Shown: positions 35,287 through 45,584 of the stretch, piece after piece | How the letters are laid out: the number at the start of each line of letters is the position of its first letter | Numbering within the stretch: the first letter of the stretch is position 1 | Source: Paenibacillus sp. FSL R10-2782 | Lineage (GTDB): Bacteria > Bacillota > Bacilli > Paenibacillales > Paenibacillaceae | NCBI RefSeq assembly: GCF_038592985.1 | Contig: NZ_CP151951.1 | Location: forward strand, 5,539,821 to 5,603,820 | Length of the DNA: 64,000 bases | Reading direction: 5' to 3' | Translations under genes and position numbers: made by a program | The notes under the pieces: model-generated | Told to the model about the DNA's origin: nothing | Database searches by the model: none | The model's input: only the letters and a program-made list of their open reading frames with translations

Positions 35287-36213
35287 CTATTTCTTTGATC
35301 TTGTAATAGCTTCACGCAGCGGAAAGGCCAAATCAATAATACCGATAATGCGTAGCGGTTGGAACACCAGAACGACAATCGACAGCAGCACCGCGATGAC
35401 AGGTCTCATGTTACGGCTATGTGTCCAGAAGTGAATGAAGCCGATCGTCTGGATAATAAAGCACGCATGGATCAGCGGCAACATACTAACAGAAACCGCC
35501 TGAACCCAACTGCTGTCAGAGGACATAGCTATCCACTCAAACACAATCGCCAGCAGGTAATACCAGATGAGCGCTCGTGGCAGTCTCCATTCCCGAGCAG
35601 GCTTCATTTTGCGTACAGGCACATCCAGGCTACTCAATGCCGGACGCGTCAGAGCGTGCGTGATCACAGCCAGTAAAAATGAGGTCAGGATCAGCACATA
35701 TGGAACTTTGCCAATCATCATCGTGCCGAGTCTCTGTGTATCTTCTGCTGTCCAATTCATGCCTGGAAGCATCGCATTTCCATTTAAGATTTGCTGTACC
35801 AGATTTGCCGATATAGCAGCCTGATCACGAAGATACTGGGAAAGATCAAACCCGAAGGTATACGTAGCGATGAGCAGTACAACCAACAACTCGGCTAAAA
35901 CCACACCCGTTCCGGTCATCAGTGCCTGAAAAGCAGATGCTCCCTTTTTATAAACCCGTCCCATCAACAATGCGGGGATTAGAAAATAAATCGCGGGAAG
36001 CAGCAAATATACATCTTGTAGCGCTATAATCAACAGCACCGGTATGACATGAATCAGAAATCCCTTGAAAGGCAGCGATGAAAACAATACAGCGCCAGGC
36101 ACAATCAGCAAAAATACGGTAAAGATTCTTAAGGGTGTCAATAGAGACAGCAGCAGCAGCAAATAAATAACGCTCCATGCTACAGTTGCCAAGCGGAATT
36201 TCAAAGTTTTCAC
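35287..36213 (-). CDS. YybS-family (DUF2232) membrane protein
   Basis: Product of 308 residues with about eight hydrophobic segments (WSVIYLLLLLSLLTPLRIFTVFLLIVPGAVLF; VVLAELLVVLLIATYTFGF; VLLSIVVLVFQPLRIIGIIDL). Its DUF2232/YybS character and position 11 bases before gdpP match the Bacillus locus. The family has an S-component-like (ECF) or scaffold-like topology and no confirmed function; a role beside GdpP at the membrane is often proposed. The start overlaps the end of the MazG-like gene's reading frame by four bases. Confidence 0.88.
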   Translation of the reverse strand: MKTLKFRLATVAWSVIYLLLLLSLLTPLRIFTVFLLIVPGAVLFSSLPFKGFLIHVIPVLLIIALQDVYLLLPAIYFLIPALLMGRVYKKGASAFQALMTGTGVVLAELLVVLLIATYTFGFDLSQYLRDQAAISANLVQQILNGNAMLPGMNWTAEDTQRLGTMMIGKVPYVLILTSFLLAVITHALTRPALSSLDVPVRKMKPAREWRLPRALIWYYLLAIVFEWIAMSSDSSWVQAVSVSMLPLIHACFIIQTIGFIHFWTHSRNMRPVIAVLLSIVVLVFQPLRIIGIIDLAFPLREAITRSKK

Positions 36214-36527
36214 CTCTTACGCATATGTTCTTCCAGTGCGGATATGTCCTGATACCAATCCTCCAGCTGGTGTCCTTCTTTTCTGTGCTTTCTTAGCTTG
36301 TCGATGAGGAGATCATCCAATTCACGATAAGACACCCCAAGACGTCTTCCCAAAATATAACTGCTCATCATCAGACTCGCCAGACAATCGCCAATGCGGG
36401 CTGTACTGCCTTCCCACATCGCTTTAAACAGACGGGATACCTGTTCAAGCACCTCAGTTTTGAGCCATTCAATCACCTTGGCTCGTTTAACTACATCCAG
36501 TTCTTTAGGCATATGATGAAGAGTCAC
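36210..36527 (-). CDS. MazG-like protein
   Basis: Product of 105 residues (100 from the ATG at 36512). The helical pattern VIEWLKTEVLEQVSRLFKAMWEG and IGDCLASLMMSSYILGRRLGVSYRELDDLLIDKLRKHRKEGHQLEDWYQDISALEEHM fits the all-alpha NTP-pyrophosphatase fold of MazG-like proteins linked to yybS in Paenibacillus and Bacillus. The canonical ExxE-12-ExxD metal motif is not evident in full, so enzymatic activity is doubtful. Neither candidate start (GTG 36527, ATG 36512) has ideal spacing to GAGGGG. Confidence 0.75.
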   Translation of the reverse strand: MTLHHMPKELDVVKRAKVIEWLKTEVLEQVSRLFKAMWEGSTARIGDCLASLMMSSYILGRRLGVSYRELDDLLIDKLRKHRKEGHQLEDWYQDISALEEHMRKR

Positions 36528-36697
36528 ACCCCTCTGAAAAAGCTTTATTCTCCATTATAGCATATCCTATTCTGAAAATAACTGTTACCCCATAGGGTAA
36601 ATCGTTATTTTCAGCGCAGCTATGCCTGCTTACTTTAAGCTCTTTTTCACCACTGCTGTCCGTAGCATTATTGTTCTGCGCAGCTACACTGCTTGCT

Positions 36698-37126
36698 TTA
36701 AGATGACGGGTTAAGCGATTCTCTGGACACGAATTTTTCACAATATTCAATAATCTGGCTACGGCGGACAATGCCGATAAACCGTTCCATATCATCCACA
36801 ACAGGTACAAAGTTCTGCACCTTAGCCAAATTAATTAGATCCTCCATATTGGCATCAATGGACACCGGCTTTATTGAAACCCGAAGCGGGACGTCCTTGA
36901 GCATAAACTTCGAAGCGTTTTCAAAGGTGATCTTCCCCTCAGATTCTTTCATATGCCACAGCAGATCACCCTCTGTAACCGTGCCGGTATATCTACCTTC
37001 CTTATCCAAAATCGGAACCGCCGTGAAACGGTGATACTCCATTCGCTCCAACGTTTGCCGTAAAGTTGCATCCGCCATTACAAAAGCAACCTCTTGTTTG
37101 GGAAGCAAGAAAAAAGCGATATTCAT
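36698..37126 (-). CDS. CBS-domain protein
   Basis: Product of 142 residues: two tandem CBS motifs (about 8-65, ATLRQTLERMEYHRFTAVPILDKEGRYTGTVTEGDLL; about 85-135, VSIDANMEDLINLAKVQNFVPVVDDMERFIGIVRRSQIIEY) forming one Bateman module. No other domain is present, so it is a stand-alone adenine-nucleotide sensor, similar to Bacillus CbpB/YkuL, which in Firmicutes binds c-di-AMP. Proximity to gdpP makes a c-di-AMP link attractive, but that is inference. GAGGGGG precedes the ATG. Confidence 0.88.
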   Translation of the reverse strand: MNIAFFLLPKQEVAFVMADATLRQTLERMEYHRFTAVPILDKEGRYTGTVTEGDLLWHMKESEGKITFENASKFMLKDVPLRVSIKPVSIDANMEDLINLAKVQNFVPVVDDMERFIGIVRRSQIIEYCEKFVSRESLNPSS

Positions 37127-37172
37127 GAGAAAAGAATCCCCCTCAAGATCAATTGTAAAATCAAATGATTAC

Positions 37173-38231
37173 TCACTGAATGTCCTGCTTGTCGGGAAGC
37201 TTCAGCGTCTGCGGGGTTGTGCCGGAATCCAGCCAGTTTGCGATCATGAGTCTGGCATATTCGAGTTCCTTTTCATTGGCTCGGTCATAATACAGGCCCT
37301 TCTTCTTGAAACCTTCCCCCGTAATCGTAAAGCTCGAAATCTGTGGTTGACTCTGCGAAATGACCTGCTTGCCAAGCCCTGTAATAAAAGTAGGCTCCAT
37401 ATCCGTCTTGAAATTGGCTCCCATAATATCGAGCAGCTCCGGAAGCTTGGAAATCCCGTTGATATTCAGCAGCTTATCTGCCATTGCATTCAGAAAAATT
37501 TGCTGCCGTTTGGTACGGTTAAAGTCGCTGTCTTCCCTATATCTAACATAATACATCGCTTCTTCACCATTATAAAGCGGCTTGCCCGCCTCGATGCGGA
37601 ACTTGATATGCAGCGGATTTTTATTCTCAATCGGCTTATCGATGGGAAGCTCAACCCCACCCACCGCATTTACAGCATCCTGAATACCCTGAAAATTAAT
37701 CGTAGCATAATAATCGGCCTTATGCTCCATCAGCTTCTCTACCGTAGCTATGGACATATCCTCGCCTCCGAACGCATAAGCATGCCCCAACTTATCAAAA
37801 TCATCCTCACCGTCATGATTTGGATCATGTCCGACAATCTGGACATACGTATCCCTTGGAAGGGAAACCAGAAGCACACGCGATTCCGCAGGCCGTACAG
37901 CCGCATAAATAACCGTATCCGAGCGGCCACGCGCCTTCTCGTTCGGCCTTTGGTCCGTACCGAGCAGCAGCACCGAAAACGGCTCTTTCCGATAAGCAAC
38001 CGGCTCCGACTGCTTCTGTCCCTCCGACTGGCGCGGCTGAAAGGACTTCTCCAGCTTGCTCTCCAACGTCGGAGATACAAACCAGTCAAAGGCCACCAGC
38101 GTTAGCTGTTTACGGAACAGATATCCTCCCACCGCAATCAGAAACAAAACAATACATGAAATATATAGAGCGGTAAACCTTTTTTTATTCTTGGGCTTGC
38201 CGCCTGTCCTTCTCCTATGTCTTCGCTCCAT
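37173..38231 (-). CDS. LCP-family (LytR-CpsA-Psr) glycopolymer transferase
   Basis: Product of 352 residues. A basic cytoplasmic head (RRHRRRTGGKPKNKKR), a transmembrane helix (FTALYISCIVLFLIAVGGYLF) and an LCP domain with LLGTDQRPNEKARGRSDTVIYA, SLPRDTYVQI and the Arg-rich RYREDSDFNRTKRQQIFLNA motif. LCP enzymes attach teichoic acids or capsule polymers from lipid carriers to peptidoglycan on the outer face of the membrane. The C-terminus is short and disordered. Which polymer is attached cannot be told. Confidence 0.94.
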   Translation of the reverse strand: MERRHRRRTGGKPKNKKRFTALYISCIVLFLIAVGGYLFRKQLTLVAFDWFVSPTLESKLEKSFQPRQSEGQKQSEPVAYRKEPFSVLLLGTDQRPNEKARGRSDTVIYAAVRPAESRVLLVSLPRDTYVQIVGHDPNHDGEDDFDKLGHAYAFGGEDMSIATVEKLMEHKADYYATINFQGIQDAVNAVGGVELPIDKPIENKNPLHIKFRIEAGKPLYNGEEAMYYVRYREDSDFNRTKRQQIFLNAMADKLLNINGISKLPELLDIMGANFKTDMEPTFITGLGKQVISQSQPQISSFTITGEGFKKKGLYYDRANEKELEYARLMIANWLDSGTTPQTLKLPDKQDIQ

Positions 38232-38392
38232 AACAGTTTCCTTCCTTCTTTACGTCGATAAATCCCATCTCTTCATTAAACCGAATTTGGCTCTTATGAA
38301 GCGGAAACTTCCCCCCACAGCATAAAAGGTCTGCTACCTTGTTGTCAAAAGTGCCATGTCGTACGTAGTCAGACCCTCGTCACCACATCCAC

Positions 38393-38427
38393 GCAAAAAA
38401 AGGCTTCCCCTCACGGTCAAAGCCTTG
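38393..38427 (-). terminator. Intrinsic terminator of the D,D-carboxypeptidase gene
   Basis: On the minus strand AAGGCTT and AAGCCTT form the base of a hairpin followed by seven T, 50 bases after the stop codon. Confidence 0.8.
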
Positions 38428-38477
38428 CTTGATGTTATAGCCAGTATCCTAAGTAGCTTTTAAAATCGTTCCTTACC

Positions 38478-39419
38478 TTAGCGCGGAGCCAGCTTCACTA
38501 AATTCTGCACCCTTACGGGAAAAGAGGTGAACAGAGCGAAACCATAGTCGAACAGCTTCCGTGTCTGCTCGAAGCGTTCCTCCTTGCTCGGCGCCCCCAG
38601 CACCACAGCTACCAGCCTTCTGCCATGCTGTTCGGCTGTGCCGGTGAAGCAATATCCCGCATCGCTGGTGTATCCCGCTTTCAGCCCATCCGTTCCTGCG
38701 TAAGAGTAGGGTCCCGCCAAGGAAGGCAGCATCCAGTTCGTATTACTAATATAGATGCCCTTATCCTTCAATTCCATCTGTGTACGACTCGACGTTCTCA
38801 AAATCTCCGGATGCGACGTAATCAGGTAGGAGGCCAGCTTCGCCGTATCGCTTGCCGTCATTTGCGTTTCTCCCCGAATATTCTCGGGATGGTTAGGACC
38901 CAGCTCACTCTGCCCCGCTCCTGATGCATTGCTGAATCGGCTGTAGGACGTCAATCCAATCTTAGCCGCCTTGTCGTTCATACGCTTCACAAAAGCCGGT
39001 TCATTGCCCGCCGAGCGCTCCGCCAGTGCCACAGCCGCGTCATTAGCCGAATACACAACCATGCTCTGGAACAGTTCGGACACCGTCAGCCTTTCACCAT
39101 ACCGGAGTGACAGATTTACACCACCCACCGTACTTGCGTAACGACTGATTTTCACTTCATCATTCCAGCCTAAACGCCCGGCACGAATATCCTCCAGCAC
39201 CAGCAGCTCAGTCATGAGCTTGGACATATTTGCGGAAGGCATAGGCGTATCGCCATTCACATCCATCAACAATTCTCCCGTCTGCATGTCCATCAGCACC
39301 GCGGCTCCTGCATCCACATCCGGCTTACCGACCAACAGCCTTGGTCCAAGTGTAATAAAAATCAATATAATAAGTACCGGGACCACAATAGCCCAACGTA
39401 ACCAGTATTTTTTCATCAT
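38478..39419 (-). CDS. D-alanyl-D-alanine carboxypeptidase (penicillin-binding protein 5 type)
   Basis: Product of 313 residues. A membrane-anchoring or signal helix (WAIVVPVLIILIFITLGPRLL) leads into a serine peptidase S11 domain with SxxK in SANMSKLMTELL, SxN in VYSANDAAVALAER and KxG in GLKAGYTSDAGYCF. The usual KTG is KAG here. The enzyme trims terminal D-Ala from pentapeptides and helps control cross-linking. There is no long C-terminal amphipathic anchor, so the N-terminal helix may keep it on the membrane. GGGGG eight bases before the ATG at 39419 supports that start. Confidence 0.92.
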   Translation of the reverse strand: MMKKYWLRWAIVVPVLIILIFITLGPRLLVGKPDVDAGAAVLMDMQTGELLMDVNGDTPMPSANMSKLMTELLVLEDIRAGRLGWNDEVKISRYASTVGGVNLSLRYGERLTVSELFQSMVVYSANDAAVALAERSAGNEPAFVKRMNDKAAKIGLTSYSRFSNASGAGQSELGPNHPENIRGETQMTASDTAKLASYLITSHPEILRTSSRTQMELKDKGIYISNTNWMLPSLAGPYSYAGTDGLKAGYTSDAGYCFTGTAEQHGRRLVAVVLGAPSKEERFEQTRKLFDYGFALFTSFPVRVQNLVKLAPR

Positions 39420-39516
39420 CGTAATAACCCCCATACTTTATTAGACGATGAAAAATCCATTTTGTCTGCAACTTTTCGAAAAAAAGATGTAATTTTTTTG
39501 TCTTTTCCACTCCACA

Positions 39517-39560
39517 GAAAAAAACCCGCCAATTCCTGCTTGCAGGCTGACAGATTTTTA
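39517..39560 (-). terminator. Probable terminator of the opp operon
   Basis: CCTGCTTGCAGG forms a compact hairpin with partial outer pairing (GCC/GAC region), followed on the minus strand by seven T. It lies about 40-80 bases after the oppF stop codon. Confidence 0.6.
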
Positions 39561-39597
39561 TAAATCAAATGATTCAAAAAGGCTTTCTACTATCGTT

Positions 39598-40563
39598 CTA
39601 GGCAAAATGACAGGCCACAAAATGCTGATCGCCCGCATCCCGATACGCCGGAATTTCCGTTTTACAACGGGCCTCCGCCATAGGACAACGTGTATGGAAC
39701 TTGCAGCCTGACGGCGGATTTGCCGGGGAAGGAATGTCCCCTTTTAGTACAATTCGTTGTCTCTTGATCGTTGGATCGGGAATGGGAACCGCCGACAGCA
39801 GCGCCTTCGTATACGGATGAAGCGGATTGCGGAACAGCTCCTCTTTGGAAGCCAGCTCCACCATCGAGCCTAGATACATCACACCGATACGGCTGCATAG
39901 ATGCTCGACCACACTCAGATCATGCGAGATGAACAGATACGTCAACTGCCGTTCCTGCTGCAAATCACTTAACAAGTTAATGATCTGAGCCTGAATAGAC
40001 ACATCAAGTGCAGATACCGGCTCGTCAGCCACGATAAAATCAGGATTCAAAATCAAAGCCCGCGCAATCCCGATCCGCTGCCGCTGACCACCAGAGAACT
40101 CATGCGGATACCGATCATAGTGATAGGAGGATAGCCCGCAGATATCCAGCGTCTCGTTCACCTTTTTCCGCAGCTTGCTACGGTCAATCAATCCGTGATC
40201 CAACAGTGCTTCCCCGATGGCTTCGCCCACCTTAATTCTCGGGTTCAATGAGCTAAAAGGGTCCTGAAAGACAATTTGCAGCTTCGGACGAAGCGCACGA
40301 ATCTGCTCCTTGCTTAACGCGTGCAAGTCCTCTCCCTTGTATCGCACCGAGCCCTCTGTCTTATCCATCAGTCTGAGAATCGTACGCCCAATCGTGCTTT
40401 TGCCACAACCGGATTCTCCTACCAGACCGAAGGACTCTCCCTTATGGATGTTAAAAGACACATCATCGACCGCTTTCACATGTCCCACAGTACGCTGAAA
40501 AATCCCGCCTGTGATCGGGAAATATTTTTTCAGACCTTCCACTTGAATTAAAGGCTCGCTCAT
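39598..40563 (-). CDS. oppF: Oligopeptide ABC transporter ATP-binding protein OppF-type
   Basis: Product of 321 residues. Walker [18 protein letters not shown] near residue 49, signature [17 protein letters not shown], Walker [17 protein letters not shown], and the C-terminal oligopeptide/dipeptide transporter extension with the Cys cluster [16 protein letters not shown], which in this family can hold an Fe-S cluster. The ATG overlaps the end of oppD by four bases. It forms the ATPase heterodimer with OppD. Confidence 0.93.
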   Translation of the reverse strand: MSEPLIQVEGLKKYFPITGGIFQRTVGHVKAVDDVSFNIHKGESFGLVGESGCGKSTIGRTILRLMDKTEGSVRYKGEDLHALSKEQIRALRPKLQIVFQDPFSSLNPRIKVGEAIGEALLDHGLIDRSKLRKKVNETLDICGLSSYHYDRYPHEFSGGQRQRIGIARALILNPDFIVADEPVSALDVSIQAQIINLLSDLQQERQLTYLFISHDLSVVEHLCSRIGVMYLGSMVELASKEELFRNPLHPYTKALLSAVPIPDPTIKRQRIVLKGDIPSPANPPSGCKFHTRCPMAEARCKTEIPAYRDAGDQHFVACHFA

Positions 40564-41543
40564 CCCTGTTGCCCTCCTTCTTCCTCATATAGCCAGCAGG
40601 CAACCTTATGACCGTTCTTCTTTTCGTGCAGGGGAGGGGCCTGATCCTTACAGATTTGCATACATTGCGCACACCGATCATGAAAATGACAGTTTTCCTC
40701 CAGCTCAATCGGGTTGGGAACCTGACCAGGGATCGAATACAGCCGATCAATCTTCTGATTAATGACAGGCTTCGCCTTCAATAACCCTTGCGTATATGGA
40801 TGCTGCGGATTCTTGAACAGCTCAATGACGGGTGCCTCTTCAATCACGTTCCCGGCATACATGACGACCACATAATCGGCCATTTCCGCCACAACACCTA
40901 GATCATGCGTAATCAGCATAATGGACGTTTTGAGCTTATCCTTCAAATCTCGCATCAGATCGAGGATTTGCGCCTGAATGGTAACGTCCAGCGCCGTTGT
41001 CGGCTCATCCGCAATCAGCAGCTTCGGATTACAGCTCAATGCGATAGCAATCATGATCCGCTGGCGCATACCACCGCTCAGTTCATGCGGATACGAATGA
41101 AATATTTCCTCCGAACGCGAAATACCCACCAAATTGATCAGCTCAATCGCCCGGGTGCGTGCTTCCTTTTTACTCATTAATGTATGCATCAGCAGCGGCT
41201 CCGTAATCTGTTCTCCAATGGTAAGCACGGGATTCAGAGAAGACATCGGCTCCTGAAAAATAATTGAAATGTCATTGCCGCGAATTTGCTGCATCTGACC
41301 TTTATTCAGCGTTAACAGGTTTTTGCCCTCAAACCAGATTTCACCGTCTGAGGTATGGGGGGAATCAATCAGCCGCATCATCGTCATGGCCGTTACACTT
41401 TTGCCGCAGCCCGATTCTCCTACCACACAGAGCGTTTCACCCTCACGTATTTTAAAACTGACGTCATTGACCGCTTTGACAGTTCCGCTGGAGGTATGAA
41501 AGTGGGTTTTCAGGTTACGAAATTCAATCAAAGCATTTTCCAT
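40560..41543 (-). CDS. oppD: Oligopeptide ABC transporter ATP-binding protein OppD-type
   Basis: Product of 327 residues. Walker [18 protein letters not shown], signature [17 protein letters not shown], Walker [17 protein letters not shown], and the C-terminal [18 protein letters not shown] cysteine region characteristic of OppD/DppD. It is preceded by oppC and overlaps oppF. Substrate specificity is set by OppA and so may be peptides or, in some Paenibacillus homologues, other small compounds. Confidence 0.93.
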   Translation of the reverse strand: MENALIEFRNLKTHFHTSSGTVKAVNDVSFKIREGETLCVVGESGCGKSVTAMTMMRLIDSPHTSDGEIWFEGKNLLTLNKGQMQQIRGNDISIIFQEPMSSLNPVLTIGEQITEPLLMHTLMSKKEARTRAIELINLVGISRSEEIFHSYPHELSGGMRQRIMIAIALSCNPKLLIADEPTTALDVTIQAQILDLMRDLKDKLKTSIMLITHDLGVVAEMADYVVVMYAGNVIEEAPVIELFKNPQHPYTQGLLKAKPVINQKIDRLYSIPGQVPNPIELEENCHFHDRCAQCMQICKDQAPPLHEKKNGHKVACWLYEEEGGQQG

Positions 41544-41556
41544 AAACGTTCGTCTC

Positions 41557-42480
41557 CTACTTCTTCATTTTAGGGTCCAGTGCATCGCGCAAACCGTCGC
41601 CAATCAGGTTAATCGCTACAACCGTAATCAAAATACACATTCCCGGTGGGACCCATATCCAAGGCCGTTTGCGGAAGTCGATCAAATTGTTCGCAGCCGA
41701 AATCATATTTCCCCACGAAGGTGTGGGCGGCACAACGCCGATCCCCAGGTAACTGAGCGCAGATTCCGTGATAATCGCCCCGGCCACCCCGAGCGTAGCC
41801 GTAACAATAATCGTAGGAATCGTATTTGGCAGCAGATGACGGAATATTTTGCGGCGGTCTCTCAAGCCGAGCGCTTCCGTAGCCTGCATGAACTCCTGCT
41901 CACGCAGCGTAAGAATTTGCCCCCTGACCAGACGAGACAAGCTCGTCCAGCTCAAGATCCCGATAATGAGCATTAGAAAATAAATCCGGTTCGCTGGATC
42001 AACCTTCAAATCGGACAGAACGGCACCTAAAATGATCAACAGCGGCAAGGTAGGCAATGCCATAAAAATATCGGCAATCCGCATAATGATCGTATCCACA
42101 CCCTTGCGATAGAAACCTGCCAGTGCTCCCAACGTCGCACCGATCACGACTGAAATAAACGTGGCCACCAGTCCCACCGTCAAAGAAATACGGCCAGCCA
42201 GCATTGTACGCAGCAAAATATCTCTGCCAAACTTATCTGTACCAAGCCAGTACTGGGCATTCGGGGCTAAATTTTTGTCAGATAGCTTATAATCACCCAG
42301 ATGATAAGGTGAAATCATCGGTCCAAATGCGCAAATGATCACCATAAGAATCAGTATAATGAGTCCGGCCAAAGCCAAATGGTTCTGGTTAAAACGGCGA
42401 ACGGCGATTCTCCACGGAGACGCTTCAGGACGGATCGCCGCCTTTGGACTAGTTTCAATCGTGACTGTTTCTGCGGGCAA
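41557..42480 (-). CDS. oppC: Oligopeptide ABC transporter permease OppC-type
   Basis: Product of 307 residues: a cytoplasmic N-terminal tail of about 30 residues, six membrane spans (LALAGLIILILMVIICAFGPMI first) and the EAA loop (EFMQATEALGLRDRRKIFRHLLPNTIPTI). It pairs with OppB. It lies 12 bases after oppB and 13 before oppD, within a compact operon. Confidence 0.93.
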   Translation of the reverse strand: MPAETVTIETSPKAAIRPEASPWRIAVRRFNQNHLALAGLIILILMVIICAFGPMISPYHLGDYKLSDKNLAPNAQYWLGTDKFGRDILLRTMLAGRISLTVGLVATFISVVIGATLGALAGFYRKGVDTIIMRIADIFMALPTLPLLIILGAVLSDLKVDPANRIYFLMLIIGILSWTSLSRLVRGQILTLREQEFMQATEALGLRDRRKIFRHLLPNTIPTIIVTATLGVAGAIITESALSYLGIGVVPPTPSWGNMISAANNLIDFRKRPWIWVPPGMCILITVVAINLIGDGLRDALDPKMKK

Positions 42481-42492
42481 TAGGTATCCCTC

Positions 42493-43455
42493 CTACTTCA
42501 AGCGAATTCTTGGATCTGCCATGCCATACAATACATCCGAGAGCAAATTACCGATGAGCGTAAGGACCGCCAGGAAAATAGTGAAGCCTAGCATAAACGG
42601 ATAATCCCGCATACTGATCGACTCCAAGTAGACCTGCCCCACACCCGGCCACACAAATACCTTTTCCAGAATCATCGCCCCGCCAAATAAAGCCGGCAGC
42701 TCAAAGCCAAGCAGCGTGATCGCCGGAATTAGTGCGTTGCGCAACGCATGCTTGAAAATAACCGTCCGTTCCTTCAAGCCTTTAGCGCGTGCGGTACGAA
42801 TATAATCCTGACGAATAACCTCCAGCATACCTGTACGGAAATACCGCGTCAGGCTGCCTGTGCTTAGCATCGTAAGCACGAGCGTTGGCAGGAACATATG
42901 CTTGAGAACATCCACGATATAAGCCCATGAGCCTGACTCCATCCCTGCAGTTGTCATGCCTCCAACTGGAAGGATACCCCATTCCAGTGCGAATATTTTG
43001 ATCACCAAAAGACCGATAAAGAAAGACGGCAGCGACATACACAAAAATATGAATAACGTAACGAACTTATCGAATAGCGAATATTGGAACTTGGCTGAAA
43101 ATACCCCGGCAACAACCGCAATCAGCCAGCTAAAAATAAGACTGAAAAAAGCGATAATAAAAGAGTTCCATACATAATTGCCAATGACCTTCGTTACTGG
43201 CTGCTTATGCTGTAATGAGTCCCCCATATTCCCCTTCAACATATTACCGGCCCATATAAAATAGCGTTGGTACTCCGGCTTATCCAACCCGTAGATATGT
43301 CGTAGCTGCTGTGCCTTTTCGGCGGTCATATTCGGGTTCTGCTTGGCTGTAATATAATCACCCGGCACCATGGCTGAAATCGCAAATACGATAATGGATA
43401 TGCCAATGAGTGTGGGGATGAGTTGCAGCAGTCTTCGAATAATATACTGCTTCAT
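42493..43455 (-). CDS. oppB: Oligopeptide ABC transporter permease OppB-type
   Basis: Product of 320 residues from the ATG at 43455, which has GGAGG seven bases upstream (a longer frame exists but lacks a binding site). N-terminal KQYIIRRLLQLIPTLIGISIIVFAIS is the standard OppB start, followed by five further spans and the EAA loop DYIRTARAKGLKERTVIFKHALRNALIP. It forms the channel with OppC. It starts 71 bases after oppA. Confidence 0.94.
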   Translation of the reverse strand: MKQYIIRRLLQLIPTLIGISIIVFAISAMVPGDYITAKQNPNMTAEKAQQLRHIYGLDKPEYQRYFIWAGNMLKGNMGDSLQHKQPVTKVIGNYVWNSFIIAFFSLIFSWLIAVVAGVFSAKFQYSLFDKFVTLFIFLCMSLPSFFIGLLVIKIFALEWGILPVGGMTTAGMESGSWAYIVDVLKHMFLPTLVLTMLSTGSLTRYFRTGMLEVIRQDYIRTARAKGLKERTVIFKHALRNALIPAITLLGFELPALFGGAMILEKVFVWPGVGQVYLESISMRDYPFMLGFTIFLAVLTLIGNLLSDVLYGMADPRIRLK

Positions 43456-43526
43456 AATCATTCCTCCAGACAAATAAAGAAGTGATATGCCCAGCCCGTG
43501 AGAGCTGAGCATACGATTGGCAATCC

Positions 43527-45260
43527 TTATTGTGCGAGCTGAGCGTTATACAGACTGAATTCAAAATCCTTGTATGGTGTAATTTCTAAGCCGGATACAC
43601 GCCCATTAACTGGCCACATATCTCTGCGCTGATACATAAAGATGGCTGGCAAATCCTTGTTCAGCTCTTGATACAGCTCCTTGTAGATCACTTTACGCTT
43701 CTCCTGATTCAATTCCTTTTTACCCGCAATCGTCAGCTCATCGACCTTTTTATTGGAGTAGCCGACATCATTTTGTGAGCCGTTCGTCAGGTAGACCGTT
43801 GTATCTGGATCAGGTGTCAATCCCCAGGCGGCAAAGAACATATCAAACTTGCCCGTATCTTTTTTATCCATAATCGCGTTAAAATCCAGTGTTTCAGAAT
43901 TCAGCTTAATGCCCAGTTCCTTGTAGTTGTTGGACATAATCGGCAGCAAGGCCTCTACTACTGGATTATCCGCAGTCGCTGAGAAGTTAATGGTAAACTT
44001 TTCACCATCCTTCTCACGGATACCGTCCGCTCCAACCTTCCAGCCAGCCTCATCCAGCAAAGCCTTTGCTTTAGCGGTATCAAACTCATATTTGTTAATG
44101 CCTTCATCTGTATAAGACCAAGCTTCTGTAGATTGTGGAATGTTAATGACGTTTGCATACGGACCGTACACCCCTTCCACAATCTCCTTCCGGTTCAAAC
44201 CTATGGTCAGAGCTTGGCGTACTTTAGGGTCCTGAAATTTCTTTTCTTTGTGATTAAATGCAATATATCCGTAGCCGTTGGTCGGCATAATATTCACGTC
44301 CAGGAAGCCCAGAGACTTCAATTCCTCTACGTTATCTTCTGTAACCGTAACATTGTCTATATCGGTCTCACCCGTTTGCAGCATAGACAAGTTGGTTTCT
44401 CCTGTTGTCGTTTTGAAAATAACCGATTTTACCTTTGGTGCGCCCTTGAAGTAGTTTGGATTGGCTTCAAGTACGACTTGTTGACCCGGGGAGAAGCTTT
44501 TCAACACATACTGCCCGGAGCCGATTGGCTTATTATTAAGCGCCTTGATGCTGTCCAGACTGCCCTTTTTGAAACCTTTTCCGTAATAAGCTTCTGGCAT
44601 GAAGTATTGCTCACCCAGAAAATCCTTTGTATAAGCTGTTGCTTCTGTAACGGTTACCTCTACCGTATTATCATCAATAACTTTAATACCGGAGATATCA
44701 TTCGCCTTGCCATCGTGATATTCCTTGCCGCCTTTAATTTTGAAGGACAGAATATCGGTTTCTCCATCATAATTCGGATCATGCAGTACCTTCAGGACAA
44801 AAGCATAATCCTTCACTGTTACTGGCGTTCCGTCACTATACTTCACACCTGGTTTCAGGTGGAACGTATATTTCAAGCCATCCTGCGACACATCAATCTT
44901 GTCAGCCAAGCTATTTTCGTATGTACCATCTGCTTTCACCTGTAAAAAGGAATCAAATACGGTTCTGACTACATATAGATCGTAAGTTGTTTGCCAGAAT
45001 AACGGGTTAAATACCCCTTTAGGTGATACCATACCTACCACAATGTTATCCTTCCGGTTCGTAGCACCAGGCGGATTTTGCGTCAGATCACTTGCTTTGA
45101 TTACACCCTCTGTGACTTGTGCACTGCCTTCTTTTCCCTCTGTTTTATTCTCCGTATTGCCCGGCTGCGCTTCATTAGCCCCTCCGCTACATCCTGCAAA
45201 CAATACACCAACGACCGTCAGTATCACAAGCAAAGAAACCCATTTCTTCGTTTGCACCAT
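43527..45260 (-). CDS. oppA: Oligopeptide-binding lipoprotein OppA-type
   Basis: Product of 577 residues from the ATG at 45260, nine bases from AAGGGGG; an ATG three codons earlier touches that site. Signal peptide VSLLVILTVVGVLFAGCSGG has a clear lipobox. The mature SBP_bac_5 fold shows YTFHLKPGVKYSDGTPVTVKDYAFVLK and IAFNHKEKKFQDPKVRQALTIGLNRK. It captures peptides at the outer membrane face for OppBCDF and is the first gene of that operon. Peptide uptake in Bacillales also imports signalling peptides, so a role in cell-cell signalling is possible. Confidence 0.93.
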   Translation of the reverse strand: MVQTKKWVSLLVILTVVGVLFAGCSGGANEAQPGNTENKTEGKEGSAQVTEGVIKASDLTQNPPGATNRKDNIVVGMVSPKGVFNPLFWQTTYDLYVVRTVFDSFLQVKADGTYENSLADKIDVSQDGLKYTFHLKPGVKYSDGTPVTVKDYAFVLKVLHDPNYDGETDILSFKIKGGKEYHDGKANDISGIKVIDDNTVEVTVTEATAYTKDFLGEQYFMPEAYYGKGFKKGSLDSIKALNNKPIGSGQYVLKSFSPGQQVVLEANPNYFKGAPKVKSVIFKTTTGETNLSMLQTGETDIDNVTVTEDNVEELKSLGFLDVNIMPTNGYGYIAFNHKEKKFQDPKVRQALTIGLNRKEIVEGVYGPYANVINIPQSTEAWSYTDEGINKYEFDTAKAKALLDEAGWKVGADGIREKDGEKFTINFSATADNPVVEALLPIMSNNYKELGIKLNSETLDFNAIMDKKDTGKFDMFFAAWGLTPDPDTTVYLTNGSQNDVGYSNKKVDELTIAGKKELNQEKRKVIYKELYQELNKDLPAIFMYQRRDMWPVNGRVSGLEITPYKDFEFSLYNAQLAQ

Positions 45261-45449
45261 TCTGTTCATCCCCCTTAGTCGGTTCTTTTATTTAACACCT
45301 GTCTCTTTTCTGCGTTGATTCATTAAAGCTTGAGGTTTGAAAATAAAGTCTGTGCATCCTCCTTACCGTTACCAATGATAGCGTAAACACGTGTTTTAGA
45401 CCCTTGGTCAATTTAGGTGCTAATAACCTTTATATTTTTATTAAGGCTT

Positions 45450-45478
45450 ATCTTAAGTGTAAAATAATATCACGTCAA
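45450..45478 (-). promoter_or_regulatory. Sigma-A-type promoter of the opp operon
   Basis: On the minus strand TTGACG (45473-45478) and TAAGAT (45450-45455) are separated by 17 bases, giving a leader of about 180 bases before oppA. No riboswitch is recognised in that leader. Confidence 0.55.
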
Positions 45479-45584
45479 TATCTTTTTTGTATAAAGTAAA
45501 AATGCTTAACATCTATTTTTTGTACATTTTATGAAATATATTAGAAAAAATACTAATAATATGAATTTTCATGTAATATAAAAT